This document shows positions 12,384 through 22,706 of a stretch of 64,000 bases of DNA, one piece after another. Origin of the DNA: Phlebiopsis flavidoalba. Its lineage: Eukaryota; Basidiomycota; Agaricomycetes; Polyporales; Phanerochaetaceae. The stretch covers positions 19,407-83,406 of the forward strand of contig JAOCPU010000086.1 of the NCBI GenBank assembly GCA_035772785.1, given 5' to 3'. The notes under the pieces were generated by a model, which was not told the origin of the DNA, made no database searches, and was given only the letters and a program-made list of their open reading frames with translations. Numbering within the stretch: the stretch's first letter is position 1; each line of letters starts with the position of its first letter. A program made the translations under genes and the position numbers.

Positions 12384-14552
12384 GTTTTTATACTACCCGT
12401 GAGGTATCAACCGCCAACCACGTTACTACACCATTTATGGCGCAATGTCAACATAAATCTCGTATAAATTTCAAAGCAGTCCTTCTCAAGCCCTATCGCT
12501 AGCATTGAGGATCGCTAACTTCACGCTGCGGGCCTACCTACTGAGAAAGGCGGCCATACGATTGGCTCGTAGAAAAGTGCCGTTTTTCTGTGGCGCCCTG
12601 GCGTTGCGTACCGTGACTGTCGAGACCAAGCACGGAATGAGCTGCCGAGCGCGAGCCGTCTGCGGGCCGCATCAGGCCGCATCCATGTGGCGGCCCCTCA
12701 AAGTTATCGATAGGCTCTGGCATGGAGCGTGACCTCATAATGCCGCACGGGTCCTGGACCGTGCCGAGGACGCTATGCATCGGTAAGTTTCGCTGAGTGC
12801 AGAGCAAGGGCGTCAAGTGCATCACCTACACTTCCGATGCATGCGCTAAGAAACATTCAGTTGCATAACATACGTCAAGTACCGCGACTCATCGACGTGC
12901 ATCAAGGTAGTAGGAAAGGGTCTGTGGGAAAGAAACATGAACGAGACTTCTGCTGTCATGGATCGGCCACACAGCTGCACGATGTATTGCCAATGAAGAG
13001 GACGTTCGTTGAGCATAATAGGAAGGATGTTACATGCGGTCAACATTCTGTCCGCTTGTAGGACCAAAGGTACCTTGATCAAGAGGGATGGTAGGAAAGG
13101 GTCTGTGAGAACGAGCATAAGCGAAGCTTAAGTTACCATGACAGACCGGCACACGCACGGACTCTGGACACGGAACGAGGGCGAAGACCTGGACAAAGGC
13201 ACCATGAGCTCGTTTAGCCCACAATAAACTAATCCTGTTCGTGTGGCTTTCGTATACTTGCTGCTCCTAGTGCCGGATTTTCATGCATGGATGTGTGCGC
13301 AGCTCGCGAGAGGAAGCCTTCATGCAAGCTCGATGGCGACGTGCTGTATGACAGAGACCTAAAGTTTAGTGAAGCCACCGCCTCCCTGGCTTCCAAGAAG
13401 AAGAAGCTACACAGTATACCGTGGTCCGTCCATATATGCACACATGACATTAGGAGAATTTTCTGCCGAAAGAATAGTCTCTTCAGTGTCGAGTTCAAGC
13501 TCAACAGATGGTGGTGCGACGCACGTAGAGGCAACGTGGGAAAGTTCCCTGACCTTGGGTCATTTTACTACACGTGGTAATTTCCGAATATTATGTAATT
13601 GTCGTTTCTTCCGTGCGCGACGTCCCACGAGGGAATACGTCCACGTGTGCGCAAGCCTGAGGAAAATGACCTCTTCTCTCGTTAACCGCACCAGGCAACA
13701 GCTCCACCCTTCTCAACACTTCTCAACCTCATCCACTAGCAACGGCAAACCATATGACATCTTCACGGCCACTGTAGACGGCTCAAGACCGCGAAAGTGT
13801 CTCAATGCTCGTATCGATCATCTGTTCACAGACTTTCACCCCAGGAAACGCGCACCAAGCGCGGCCCACGCGTCATTCGCATTGAACACGACTTGAACAT
13901 AACACTGTAGAGGGCAATTCGAAATGTCAGGACATGGATTATGAAAGGCCCTCATCATTCTTAAGGCGTTCGTCGGGACATCGTAGCAACACCCAACACA
14001 GTGAGTACGTAGACTTCAGGCTCTAAGCGCATTATACCCGTGACCATACACGGTGTAGTGGCAAGCAGCCGACGGCTCCGAGGTTCCTTTGGCGGCTACG
14101 TCGGAAGAGGAGCAGCTTGGAGCACAAGCATAGGCGGTCTCCGAACAAGTGCATGACTCCTGAGCGTCGTGGAAGATTATCGAATCAGATGTAACGCGGT
14201 CTCCACCGGCATACCAGCGACTACGGCTTCGCCTGAGAGCTTTCCGCTCGAGCTAGGATACAGGCCGCCTCGGACTTCTTCAGAGCTTTAACAACAAATA
14301 CGGTTAGCGCTACATCCCACGGACTGCGACTACGGCATTCATCGATCATCTCTTGCCCTACAAAGCTGAACAGGTACGGAACGCGTGGCGTCGAGTGTCT
14401 GGGAGGTCTCTCGGAGTTCTTGACTGCCTCATTCCCCGCAACAGTAACGTGATTTTTCACTGCCGAAACCTCTCGCAGAAGATCCGGCACATAGCTTTTT
14501 CGTGTATGCTTCTAATTCGTCGAGTCCAATTTAATAAGCCCGTTCTTCCCAC
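12384..14552. other. no supported gene; contains a direct repeat
   Basis: Open frames occur on both strands. The longest, on the plus strand at 13369-13896 (175 codons), is Ser/Arg/Thr-rich with no recognisable domain and overlaps minus-strand frames, so I do not call it. The stretch separates the unknown gene at 11.4-12.4 kb from the 3' end of the ferritin-like gene. Confidence 0.3.
12896..13172. repeat. imperfect direct repeat, about 184 bp apart
   Basis: The segment starting near 12900 (ATCAAGGTAGTAGGAAAGGG then TCTGTG, GAACGAG, TGTCATGGATCGGCCACAC) recurs in diverged form near 13078 (ATCAAGAGGGATGGTAGGAA then AGGGTCTGTG, GAACGAG, CCATGACAGACCGGCACAC). The units are roughly 90 bp long. 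They are non-coding as far as I can tell. Confidence 0.5.
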
Positions 14553-16167
14553 TCACGCCACAGTGCAGAAAATGCATTTACGAACGAAACCGCGGGAAGC
14601 GCCAGACTTGGGAGGCAGCGGCGTGACTTTCTCCATCGCATACCGAATCGCATCCAGTTCTCTGACCTTCATCCCGTTCCCCTGCCCCTCTTTCGTCGCC
14701 AGCGCCCTACTGAGCTCCTCGCACACCGCACGCTGCAGCCCCGCGCGGTCGAGCGGCTCGCCGCCGGGGGGATAGAAGTTGAAGCAGGCGGCGCCGCGAC
14801 GCCGCCCTTCCACGGGTAGCGCACGAGGATGTCCGCGAGCGGGGGGAAGATGTCCATCATGAGCGGGTGCATGCAGCGTGCACGAGCCACCGGCGGAGGT
14901 CGTCGTCCTGCGCCACGGCAGGGTCGTACCAGATGTCGTCCGATGATCTTCAGGAGGTAGCAGTATGCGGCGTCCATCGCCAGCGAGAGCTATAGTGCGG
15001 CTTGTGAGAAGAGGGTGTGGAGGTGGCGAGCGGGGCACGTACGCGGCTAGAGGTACTCCGTATGGAGTCTGTAGTGTGGTAGTAGTTCTGTCCTCGGGGT
15101 TCTTCGGGACAGGGAAGCATGTCCACGAGGTAGTCCCGAGTTTTGTTGTACTGTTTGTTGGCAAAACTGAGGAAGACGTCGTAATGTGAATCTTTGATGC
15201 CGTTTCCGCCCTCTCCCTGGTCGATGATCTTCAATAGAGCTCGTTTTGCGGTGTCGAGGTCACGAATGACCACCATATCGGAGCCAAAGAAGTCGTCAGG
15301 ACCGAATTTGGCGCCTTCGGGTTTAGTTGCTGAGGATATCAGAGTTTTTGGCGTATTCCACATCCAAGCCTGTGGCTCGCATAAGACAACGGGCGTGGCA
15401 CCGAGATCTGAGGCGCATATAGCTGCAAGCGAGAACTCACCGTTTTTCGAAAACGCGATAGAATTCACCAATGCTGTGGTAGCGACCGACGGATCCGTGG
15501 AGGATGCCCGGGATGTCGTCTGCAGCGTCACCCGGGAGTTACAGAATCCATGGCAATCGTGTCCCATTGAATTCTTGATTGCGCTGTCGATTGCTGGGGT
15601 GTGCAAATTCGGATCGACCCGAGCTTTGTAGGGTGATTCGATCTGTAACAGGAGAGACTCTAAGCGAGTTGCGAGTTGCGTCGCCGTAGTCGCGGTTGTA
15701 TTTACCTTAACGAAAGTTCCTAGAAGTCGCTTCTCTGCGGCCTCGAGGTCAAGCTTGATTTGATCATACAGCAACACCGATTTTTCGTCATATGTAGGTA
15801 TATGCGTGGGACGGTAGAGTCTGAACTCGCCCCACCGAGCGCGCGGAGTAATATTTCCTGCCAGCGACAGGTGCAGCATCTCCTGCTGTACGATCCCTAT
15901 CAGAGCCGTCAGAGATTATCTGCCGAGTACGCAAGACATTACTACGTACCAAGGAGACAATATTTTGCTTTAGTTCCCTGGGCCAGCTCCTTGGTCACTA
16001 CGGATGCTCCAAGTAGCATAGAGATACAGCGGGATTGTCGTGAACTCGATGGCGGACAGCGGCGGTCGCATGGGAGCGTATAACTTTTCGATGGCTTTCT
16101 CGGGCATCGTCGTCTTCTCCATCGAGTATAATGTTGATCTGACCATCTTTGCCACCAGTCGAGCCAT
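14553..16167 (-). CDS. ferritin-like domain protein, VioB/iminophenylpyruvate dimer synthase type
   Basis: A minus-strand gene. The N-terminal exon (from the ATG at 16167) holds SAIEFTTIPLYLYATWSI, the helix-1 signature of this family with its metal-ligand Glu. After an intron (donor GTACGTAGT near 15958) comes GIVQQEMLHLSLAGNI (15899-15850), whose E-x-x-H is the second ligand motif. Further conserved-looking blocks are FRLYRPTHIPTYDEKS, AFSKNGEFSLAAI and YLLKIIG, with FNFYPPGGEPL and GMKVRELDAIRYAMEKVTPL near the end. Known relatives in bacteria (VioB, RebD) couple imines of aromatic 2-oxo acids made by amino-acid oxidases; related ferritin-like proteins are common in Agaricomycetes with unknown substrates. 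It is divergent from the LodA-like oxidase at 18276. Frame breaks occur around 15080-14800. An additional upstream exon is possible, and the last residues before the stop at 14553 may be intron. Confidence 0.72.
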
Positions 16168-18275
16168 CCACGGGGCGGGGGCCGATAGGGAAAACGGTAG
16201 TAGTGTAGCTCCCGATGTAGGAGAGAAATGAGTGGTAATCGAGCTCTTGAGGGCATTGTGTGTGGGTGTATGCGCCGCTGTGCAGGCAGGTCAGTGTTGG
16301 TGGTAAGAGAGGAAAGGTATTCTCTATATCAGCACCGTTGATTCTGCGCAAAAACGAGGTGTGAAACGTCGCGACTCGCCGCCGACAGGATTTGAGATCT
16401 CCGATTTTACGATTTTAGGGGAATAAGAACCGGATTAGGCTTGTCGGATAGTGGCCCTGAGCATGAAATCTGTGTAAAACGTCAGTAAAAAGGGCTAAAC
16501 GTCGGATTTCCAAGAACTAGAAGCCTTGAGTAGTTCGCTCACTGTCATGACGTACCAAGCTTTCTGCCATCTTTTGGAGCTACACACAGGCCGGTGGGGC
16601 GTTTGCCAGAATCAGCGGTAAGTCAGCAAATAGCATTTGTGGCGGGACAAAAATTTCAGATACCCTCAATGGTATACGCTAGGGAAGCCACCGCAACATA
16701 CTGCCCAGTGATCAACCCTACTTAGGTACGAAGACTTGTCAGGGGAGAAGGCTGTTAGTAGGAAGTGTGACCAGCGACCAAGCTCAAAGGGCTACGTTCA
16801 AGGGCGTCATTCTTGGCCTAACGTGACAACATACTTTCTGTTCTGTCATCATCGAAGCGTCACGGTGGAAGTGTCATTAGGGCATTTCGTTCTTTTCTTC
16901 CTCAGGCCTCAGGCTCGGGGGCGGATGTCGGGAGGGGAAGCTAGGATACAGTAGGCTTGAAAAGCCCCCGTCAACTTGCTTTCCGAGGCTGAGCGCGCCT
17001 CTGCGTCGGTTGTCAGGCAGTAGCCGGCGGGCGCCTTGCCCGCCACGGCTCGCGCTTGCCAGTGCGTGACAAAAGCGTGACATGGATCATGCCCACCTCC
17101 CTACCACTTGCCGACGCTGCTATTGCTTCAAAGAAAAATAGTCTGTGAGTGTGAGTTTTCCTGGATCTTTCGAATTTCTAATATCAATACCGAATGCTGA
17201 TACGAACGCCAGCGTGGTACGCGTCTATCACGTCATCTTGGGTAACCTCCACAGCGTCAGTAACTCTGGCGCCTGCGGCGTAGGTTATGTCCATTGCGAG
17301 GCGACTAATGAACATGTTTTAATCCAAGGTGACTCTGATGCTTTCAGTCTCGAAACTCATGCATTCTACTCTTGACACCCACACAACTTGACACTCTTGA
17401 GCAATCCAAACCCTAAATGATTTCAACTGATGCGCGAACTGTTATTATAGTCAGCCCAAGAATCGAAAACTCTATCGTCTACGTAAACAACGTAACGGCT
17501 ACTAAGTCCCGACGACGTACGCTTCTCTCAAACAGCTTCTACTGTATCACGGCTAGGCGACTCGCAAGTAACGCCTTCTTACTTCATTGAAGCTCGAGCT
17601 TGAAGTTGAGCCGTCGCCCTGCTTTCAAACTCCTGTCGACATAAGGCGCCATGTGGTAACCATCTCAGGTCGCTGCCAGGTCAGCCATATTTCGCTGTCT
17701 TTCGATTATGTTTTCGGTTCTCAAAAATCAAGTCTGGGAAATAGGCCTAGGATTCGACAGAAAATGAGCTTGTCACATTAAATTATCATCGGACAATGCT
17801 AAATATTGAGTTCACGAAGCAATGCAATAATGTCACGCCGATGTATCACGTTAAGTTTAGACGCTTAAGTTGTTAAACTTTTACGTGTGTCATTCGCCTT
17901 CCAGATCAAGCCAGTTGCTGCCAATGTCGTCAGCGCTGGATAGCCAGCAGGGATGACCGTCCACTACGAATCCGCCGTGGAGTGAGTCCACCTACCGATG
18001 CTATAATGTTTTCGCCCGATTCTCACCCTGGATTTGTCATGAATTTAGGCCACTCAGACCACGAGGGCGATCAATTGCAAAAAAAAAACCTATATAAAGA
18101 CGTCAAAGCTCGACGCACAGGACGTCACTCATAAAGGACTGGGGGCGGGGCCTCCTCGTGTCTATCACACTCTTTCCTCTCGAACGCCTCTCCATGTCGC
18201 ATTTGGATTCAAACCCTCCATCGACGCATCGTCTCGCCCGTACGATCCCAGTAGCGTGGCCACACAAATACCAAG
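16168..18275. other. shared upstream region of the divergent ferritin-like / LodA-like pair
   Basis: About 2.1 kb between two divergent genes with no convincing coding sequence. Short open frames (for example 16736-16954 and 17145-17375) have no conserved features. Near the LodA-like gene there is a TATA box and two GACGTCA sites (separate entry). On the ferritin-like side I cannot place a TATA box with confidence. Confidence 0.4.
18087..18130 (+). promoter_or_regulatory. TATA box and paired GACGTCA (CRE/ATF-like) sites
   Basis: CCTATATAAAG at 18089-18099 is a consensus TATA box about 180 bp before the proposed ATG at 18276. GACGTCA occurs at 18099-18105 and GACGTCAC at 18121-18128, 22 bp apart. 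The motif is the full palindromic core bound by CREB/ATF-type bZIP factors. Lying at or just downstream of the TATA box is unusual for activator sites, so their function is an inference. Confidence 0.5.
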
Positions 18276-20951
18276 ATGGGCGCAGAGAGCGAAATCGCTT
18301 AATGTCGAGATTTTTCCTGCCGTTGGCAGTCGCCCGTGTGAGGGTACACTCGGGCTTGATCTGAGGGATGGTAAACGGTCTTCAACAAATCCAGTCGGGA
18401 GTACTTTCTCGTGGGCCCGAGATGCCTCAGTCTGCATATGCGCCAAAGGTGGATTCCGCGACAAAGAGCAACGCCATCACACGCCAGGTTGGGTCCCTAC
18501 CAATCTTTTTCTGTGATCACACGGATATTTCTTATGGTGTTTAGGGCGCTCCGCTTCGCGTATACTGCGTACAACGCTGCCGGCAAGATCGTTGGAGAGG
18601 TCAACGCGAGTAATGGATACGTCCTCAATTGGACGGTAGATGTGGCGAACATGAAGTCAGCGTTCGCGGGTTTTCAGGTATATGCGCATATAACCACCTC
18701 CTGCCTGCAGACGTGCTGACCATATGTGCCTACAGCGTGGGAGGCTTTACCGATCCTCAGATTGGTTGCACTGAACTTCGAAACCCGGACGTGCAACCGG
18801 ATGTATGCCTTCGCTTTCGTAATAAACACTCCATCCACACATTCTCATATCATGCGATTAGCTTCCACATGTTTGAACGATCTCAGGCTGGTCATAAAAG
18901 CCAGAAGCCCCCATCAGCATCATGGGGAAAAAGAACTGACTGTACCAGTCATCGGCAAGTATTTCAAGGCTCGCGCAAGGCAGACCAAGAGGCCGTGGAG
19001 GTCGATCTGTCTGTAGGCGAAGCACAAGACGGACGACTGTGGGCGACTCATCTTTGTCGGTGGCTCTGGATGGTCGGCGTGCGTCACCAAAGACACTGGG
19101 TACCATCCCGACGGGGAGTATCCCCACCAGCCCTAAAATGATGTTTACGTCGACTCGACAAATGTGGATTGGTTTGACTCGACTTGCGACGGTCGAATCA
19201 AAGTGGAGATATCCAAGGGAACATCAAAGTAAGCATATTAGCGTACTTACACCCACCAGTCTGGCTCCAATCATTGAGCAGATGGACCGCTCGTCATAAG
19301 ACGCCTGGGTGTTGTCAGGACCGCCCGATTTCGTCCTCGGGACATCAAACGCACCTACGAGCCTACGACGCCGTGGGACATCATGGAAGAACATGTACAA
19401 CAAGAACTCTGCCTACTTTCTATGCGGACCAGCTCGTGTCGTGCAGTTTAAACCGCGACATCTTGGCCGGTGTTGAGCTGCACCTACATGAATCCTCATG
19501 GACAAATAAGGAGGCTCTGCAAGGTCATGGTATGTAGGGGCACACAGATCATAGCGATTTCATTTCATTGAAGATCGGCTCTCCAGGCCCAATGGCAAAG
19601 GAAACTTCCTCGAGCTGGAGGAAAGAGCTTCAGGACCCGGAGCAGCACGCCCTCCCGAGGACACGTTTTTGGACGAATTCGATGCCCGATTCATCTTGAC
19701 CCAGACCAAGCCTCCATCAAGTGAGACTTGCCAAGCACGTGCTGTCTGGCGATGTGATGAGGTGCGCATATAGTGTGTGGTATCATGAAAAAAAAAAGAA
19801 ATGTTTCAACTTGTTTTCTTTCTAGGCGACATGTACCTAGCTGGGGAGATCCAGACGCGCAATTCCTAAGAGCCCATATCAGCTCGATTCGCCTCACTGA
19901 CAAACTCTCCAATACGAGCGGTTCAAGCGTTGGGCCACCAAGGCGAGGTTTCATGTTACCAACCCCACTACCCAGCAAGGTTGCACAGAAGCTCGAAGAT
20001 CTACCCGTCGACGAACATGCCCGAGTATCTCACACGTGCTGACTGCTCGGCCAGGCCACGACTTGGCGATCCCTTGTATCCGGGCATCGAAACATACTGG
20101 ATCGTGAAAAACCGAGGGAGGCGTATGACTTCACCGTCGACAACACCGTGAAGCCAGCCGTTCCGCATCAAGTCGACTCTGCATCCCGGCGACATGACCA
20201 AGGGCACTAAGTCGTTCCCTGGCAGAGCGACTTCAATCTCTTGTGCAGTGGATTTGGTACCTTCAGTCGCCTTTTACACGTCATATTAGATGCTGACTCA
20301 ATGCCATAGGTGGCCGTCCTTCGCGCGCCCAGACGACGTCCTCTCCGAACACGACTTCCTGCGCCTGCTCCCCAGATCGTGCACGACAGCAAGCCCCTCG
20401 CCTCCGCGCTCGACTCCGCCCCGCGCAGGAACTGGGTATACCACGATGCGCGACTTTCAGGGTAATCACACTAACTCCTCACACCCTACCTCTGTGTACC
20501 AACCCCTCTGCAGCAAGCGCGTTTTTCCCCGGCCAGCACGGATATGGTGCGCCTGTGGTCGTATCTCGGGTTCGTCACGCGCCTCGAGATTGCGGACCAG
20601 CCGCCTGTGTACGTCGAGGTGCAGCGGTTGTTGCCTACCGAGCTCCCCGTGGGAAACCCAACAGAGAGACTCTGTTGTCGCGCTGCTTCGGACGAGGATG
20701 TCAAAAAGGCTCTTGGGGAGAATAGGGAGTGGAGGTTGAATGAGAAGGGCCCCGCCTGGTGCCGGTTTAAGTATGTGTGCTGTCGTGTCTCGCAGAACGA
20801 CTGGACGAATTGCCAGACTAGCGATTGCGGAGTTTTTTTGCATGGTCTGGGGTTTCTGCGGGCAGCCATACTGGGAGGTACACTAATCTGGGACGTAGCC
20901 TATTGTTTCGCGTGCACTGTGGCCGGCAATGTAGAGGAAGTAAACAAATAA
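18276..20951 (+). CDS. LodA-like (L-lysine epsilon-oxidase family, CTQ-type) oxidase
   Basis: Stitching frames gives the family landmarks in order: LNVEIFPAVG then VARV (18305-18345, the HPAIGIARVG element), YAPKVDSATKSNAITRQ (18435-18487), LRFAYTAYNAAGKIVGEV with NWTVDVANMKSAFAGF (18547-18675, the RFRIY...WTVHVANKK element), ELRNPDVQP (18775), GRLIFVGGSGWSACV (19041-19085), STNVDWFDSTCDGRIKVEI (19157-19213), AWVLSGPPDFVLGTSN (19302), LYPGIETYWIVKN (20072-20112), LHPGDMTK (20179), PWQSDFNL (20217), WPSFARPDDVL (20308) and LWSYLGFVTRLEIADQPPVY (20551), ending with a stop at 20949-20951. Bacterial members oxidise free amino acids (lysine, glycine and others) with a cysteine tryptophylquinone made within the protein, with help from a LodB flavoprotein. 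No LodB-like gene is visible here. Introns include 18679-18735. The start ATG at 18276 has a fair context but an indel follows. At least five frame breaks. Confidence 0.78.
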
Positions 20952-20984
20952 ACGGAACAAAATAAAATAACGACACACAATCGC

Positions 20985-21160
20985 CTACATCAGCTCGGCA
21001 AGGTTCCCTCCCGCCGCCCGCTCCGATGCCGAGAGTCCCTTCATCATCCCCTCCCGCATCCTCTTCGTCGCGGGTTCCTCCCGTGCCACATCAGTTCTCC
21101 TCCTTCGTCAGTACGTACCACGATCTCCACCTCGTCGCGCGTCGACCGATGTGAAAGTCC
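20985..21160 (-). CDS. possible 3' end of a small convergent gene
   Basis: Reading the minus strand up to the stop at 20985 gives ATKRMREGMMKGLSASERAA then GGNLAELM, which has the look of a helical protein C-terminus. An upstream segment in another frame reads STRDEVEIVVRTDEGGELM. It would converge on the LodA-like gene with only 33 bp between stop codons. I cannot name the family or find the 5' end. Confidence 0.22.
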
Positions 21161-21877
21161 GCAGACGAAACCCGCGCGCTAACGTCCGGTTTTCTTCCCA
21201 CGTATCCTGTCACGCCATCGCCCGGAGGATGACCCTCCCACCAGCCACTTTCGAAGGTTTTTTTATGCCGTGTCGTGGTTTCGCCTACAGAGGAAGATTA
21301 CCCTGCGTATGCGCGGCGGTGCGCCCTTACGGCTTGCTTTTTTCGCGCCTTTGCGTGCGCGCGAATCTGGTCTGACGGTCGAGGGTACCCTATTGGCGGG
21401 AAATGGCGGTTCCTGAGTACATTGCTCGCTGTTTGTTGTTAGTATATAAGCCGGGTCCGAGACGTGAGTCGCGGTGGTGTACCTAGCGGACTGTGTGATG
21501 CGGTAGTCGGAGTGCGACGGTAGAGGTTAATTGAGAAGCGACTGAGGTCGTCTAGTCCGAATACTGGTTCATTCACAGAGCAAGCGTGGGATCACAGCTA
21601 GAAGGGGACACCACTTCTTCTGCTATTGCGCTCTCCGTTCGACCATAATGAGGTGGAAAGGACGACTTATGATCTCATACACCATCTACTTGTGTCGAAT
21701 GTGAGGGCTGGTCTGGCAACCACCGCTTCCGTGACCAGGCGAAGATCGCGCCCAGTCAGGCGTTCTGTCGCGTGTATTTCGTCCGTCACGCGTTCACATG
21801 GAGTTGCTAGGACAATGGATCGCACGCAAGAATGCCTTCTTCTCCAAAGCCGGCAGGATGTCTCTGCAATCAGGGCG
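21161..21877. other. no supported gene; one TATA-like element
   Basis: GC-rich sequence to about 21370, then AGTATATAAGCC at 21441-21452, a good TATA box on the plus strand. The next plus-strand open frame of any size begins at 21626 (102 codons, Arg/Ser-rich, unrecognised), so the TATA box could drive a short unknown transcript. Confidence 0.3.
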
Positions 21878-22706
21878 TTACTCGCGCTCAATCTGGATGA
21901 GCTGTGGATCAATGCAATGACGTCGATCGTGTGATGCACGATAGGGTCTTAGTCCTGTCCTGTCATGTGGGCAGCTTATACTTGGACATTGGTTCATCTG
22001 AGTCAGCAACCACATGTAAACAAGAGCGCACCTTTCTTCTTGATTCCAACGAACGGCTTTCTTCTTTTTCTCTTTCTTTTTCTTGGTCTTTATCCTGGCC
22101 TTGTCTTGTGCCCGCGTCTTTCTTCTGCTCAAGTTCTTGCCGACGCGGTTTTGTGCAACTCCACCCAGTTTGCATGCCGATGTGTTAGTTCAAAGATGTG
22201 CTGTGCTCTAGCAAAGACCTCGCCAAATCGTCGCGATGTTTGACACCCCACATAACTGCTTGAACAGGACACAACGCGAGACATGGGAGTTGATACATTT
22301 AAGTGGTATGGGAGAAAGGAAACACTAATGACGCTGACCTTTCTTTGAGATTTCGTCCCTTCGTAGGGTGAGTGCGTTTTATACTCTACATCGTGAACAA
22401 AGCGAGTCTGACCAGGTCGTTCGCTTTTCGGTTCAAATCCTGCCAAGAACCTCGGGTTAGAAACTCGACATACTGATCCCGACTCTCGAGACGCGACGTA
22501 AAAAGCACCTTCATCACCGTTGTCATCTTCGTCCATTGCGTCGTCACGACTCTTCTTCCTCTCTTGCTCGTCCCTCCTCATCATCGTCAGCGCGTCGCGT
22601 GCGCTCGCTTATCCGCTGCGTTTGAGAACGACCGCGTTCTGTGTCTGGGATCGCTGCGACTAGGTAAGCTTGTCGCTGGGGATCGCGAGCCGGCTGCTCG
22701 TGCCAT
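21878..22706 (-). CDS. small charged protein, Lys/Glu-rich C-terminus
   Basis: I do not recognise this protein. From an ATG at 22706 the minus strand reads MARAAGSRSPATSLPSRS, then, after a frame break near 22585, RKKSRDDAMDEDDNGDEGAF, FLAGFEPKSERPGQTRFVHD and EYKTHSPYEGTKSQRK. A likely intron (donor GGTCAGCGTC near 22342) leads to TSRRFGEVFARAQHIFELTH, and the C-terminal part is a run of Lys/Glu/Arg (RQGQDKDQEKEREKEE, about 22115-22070). Composition fits a nuclear or nucleolar protein. The start is doubtful because T/A-rich TATA-like sequence (TTTATATAAT) directly abuts it. Confidence 0.35.

Noticed and set aside
22431..22446. GGTTCAAATCC resembling a tRNA T-loop
   Set aside because: The flanking bases do not form a T-stem or acceptor stem, and the sequence is inside a probable coding exon on the minus strand.
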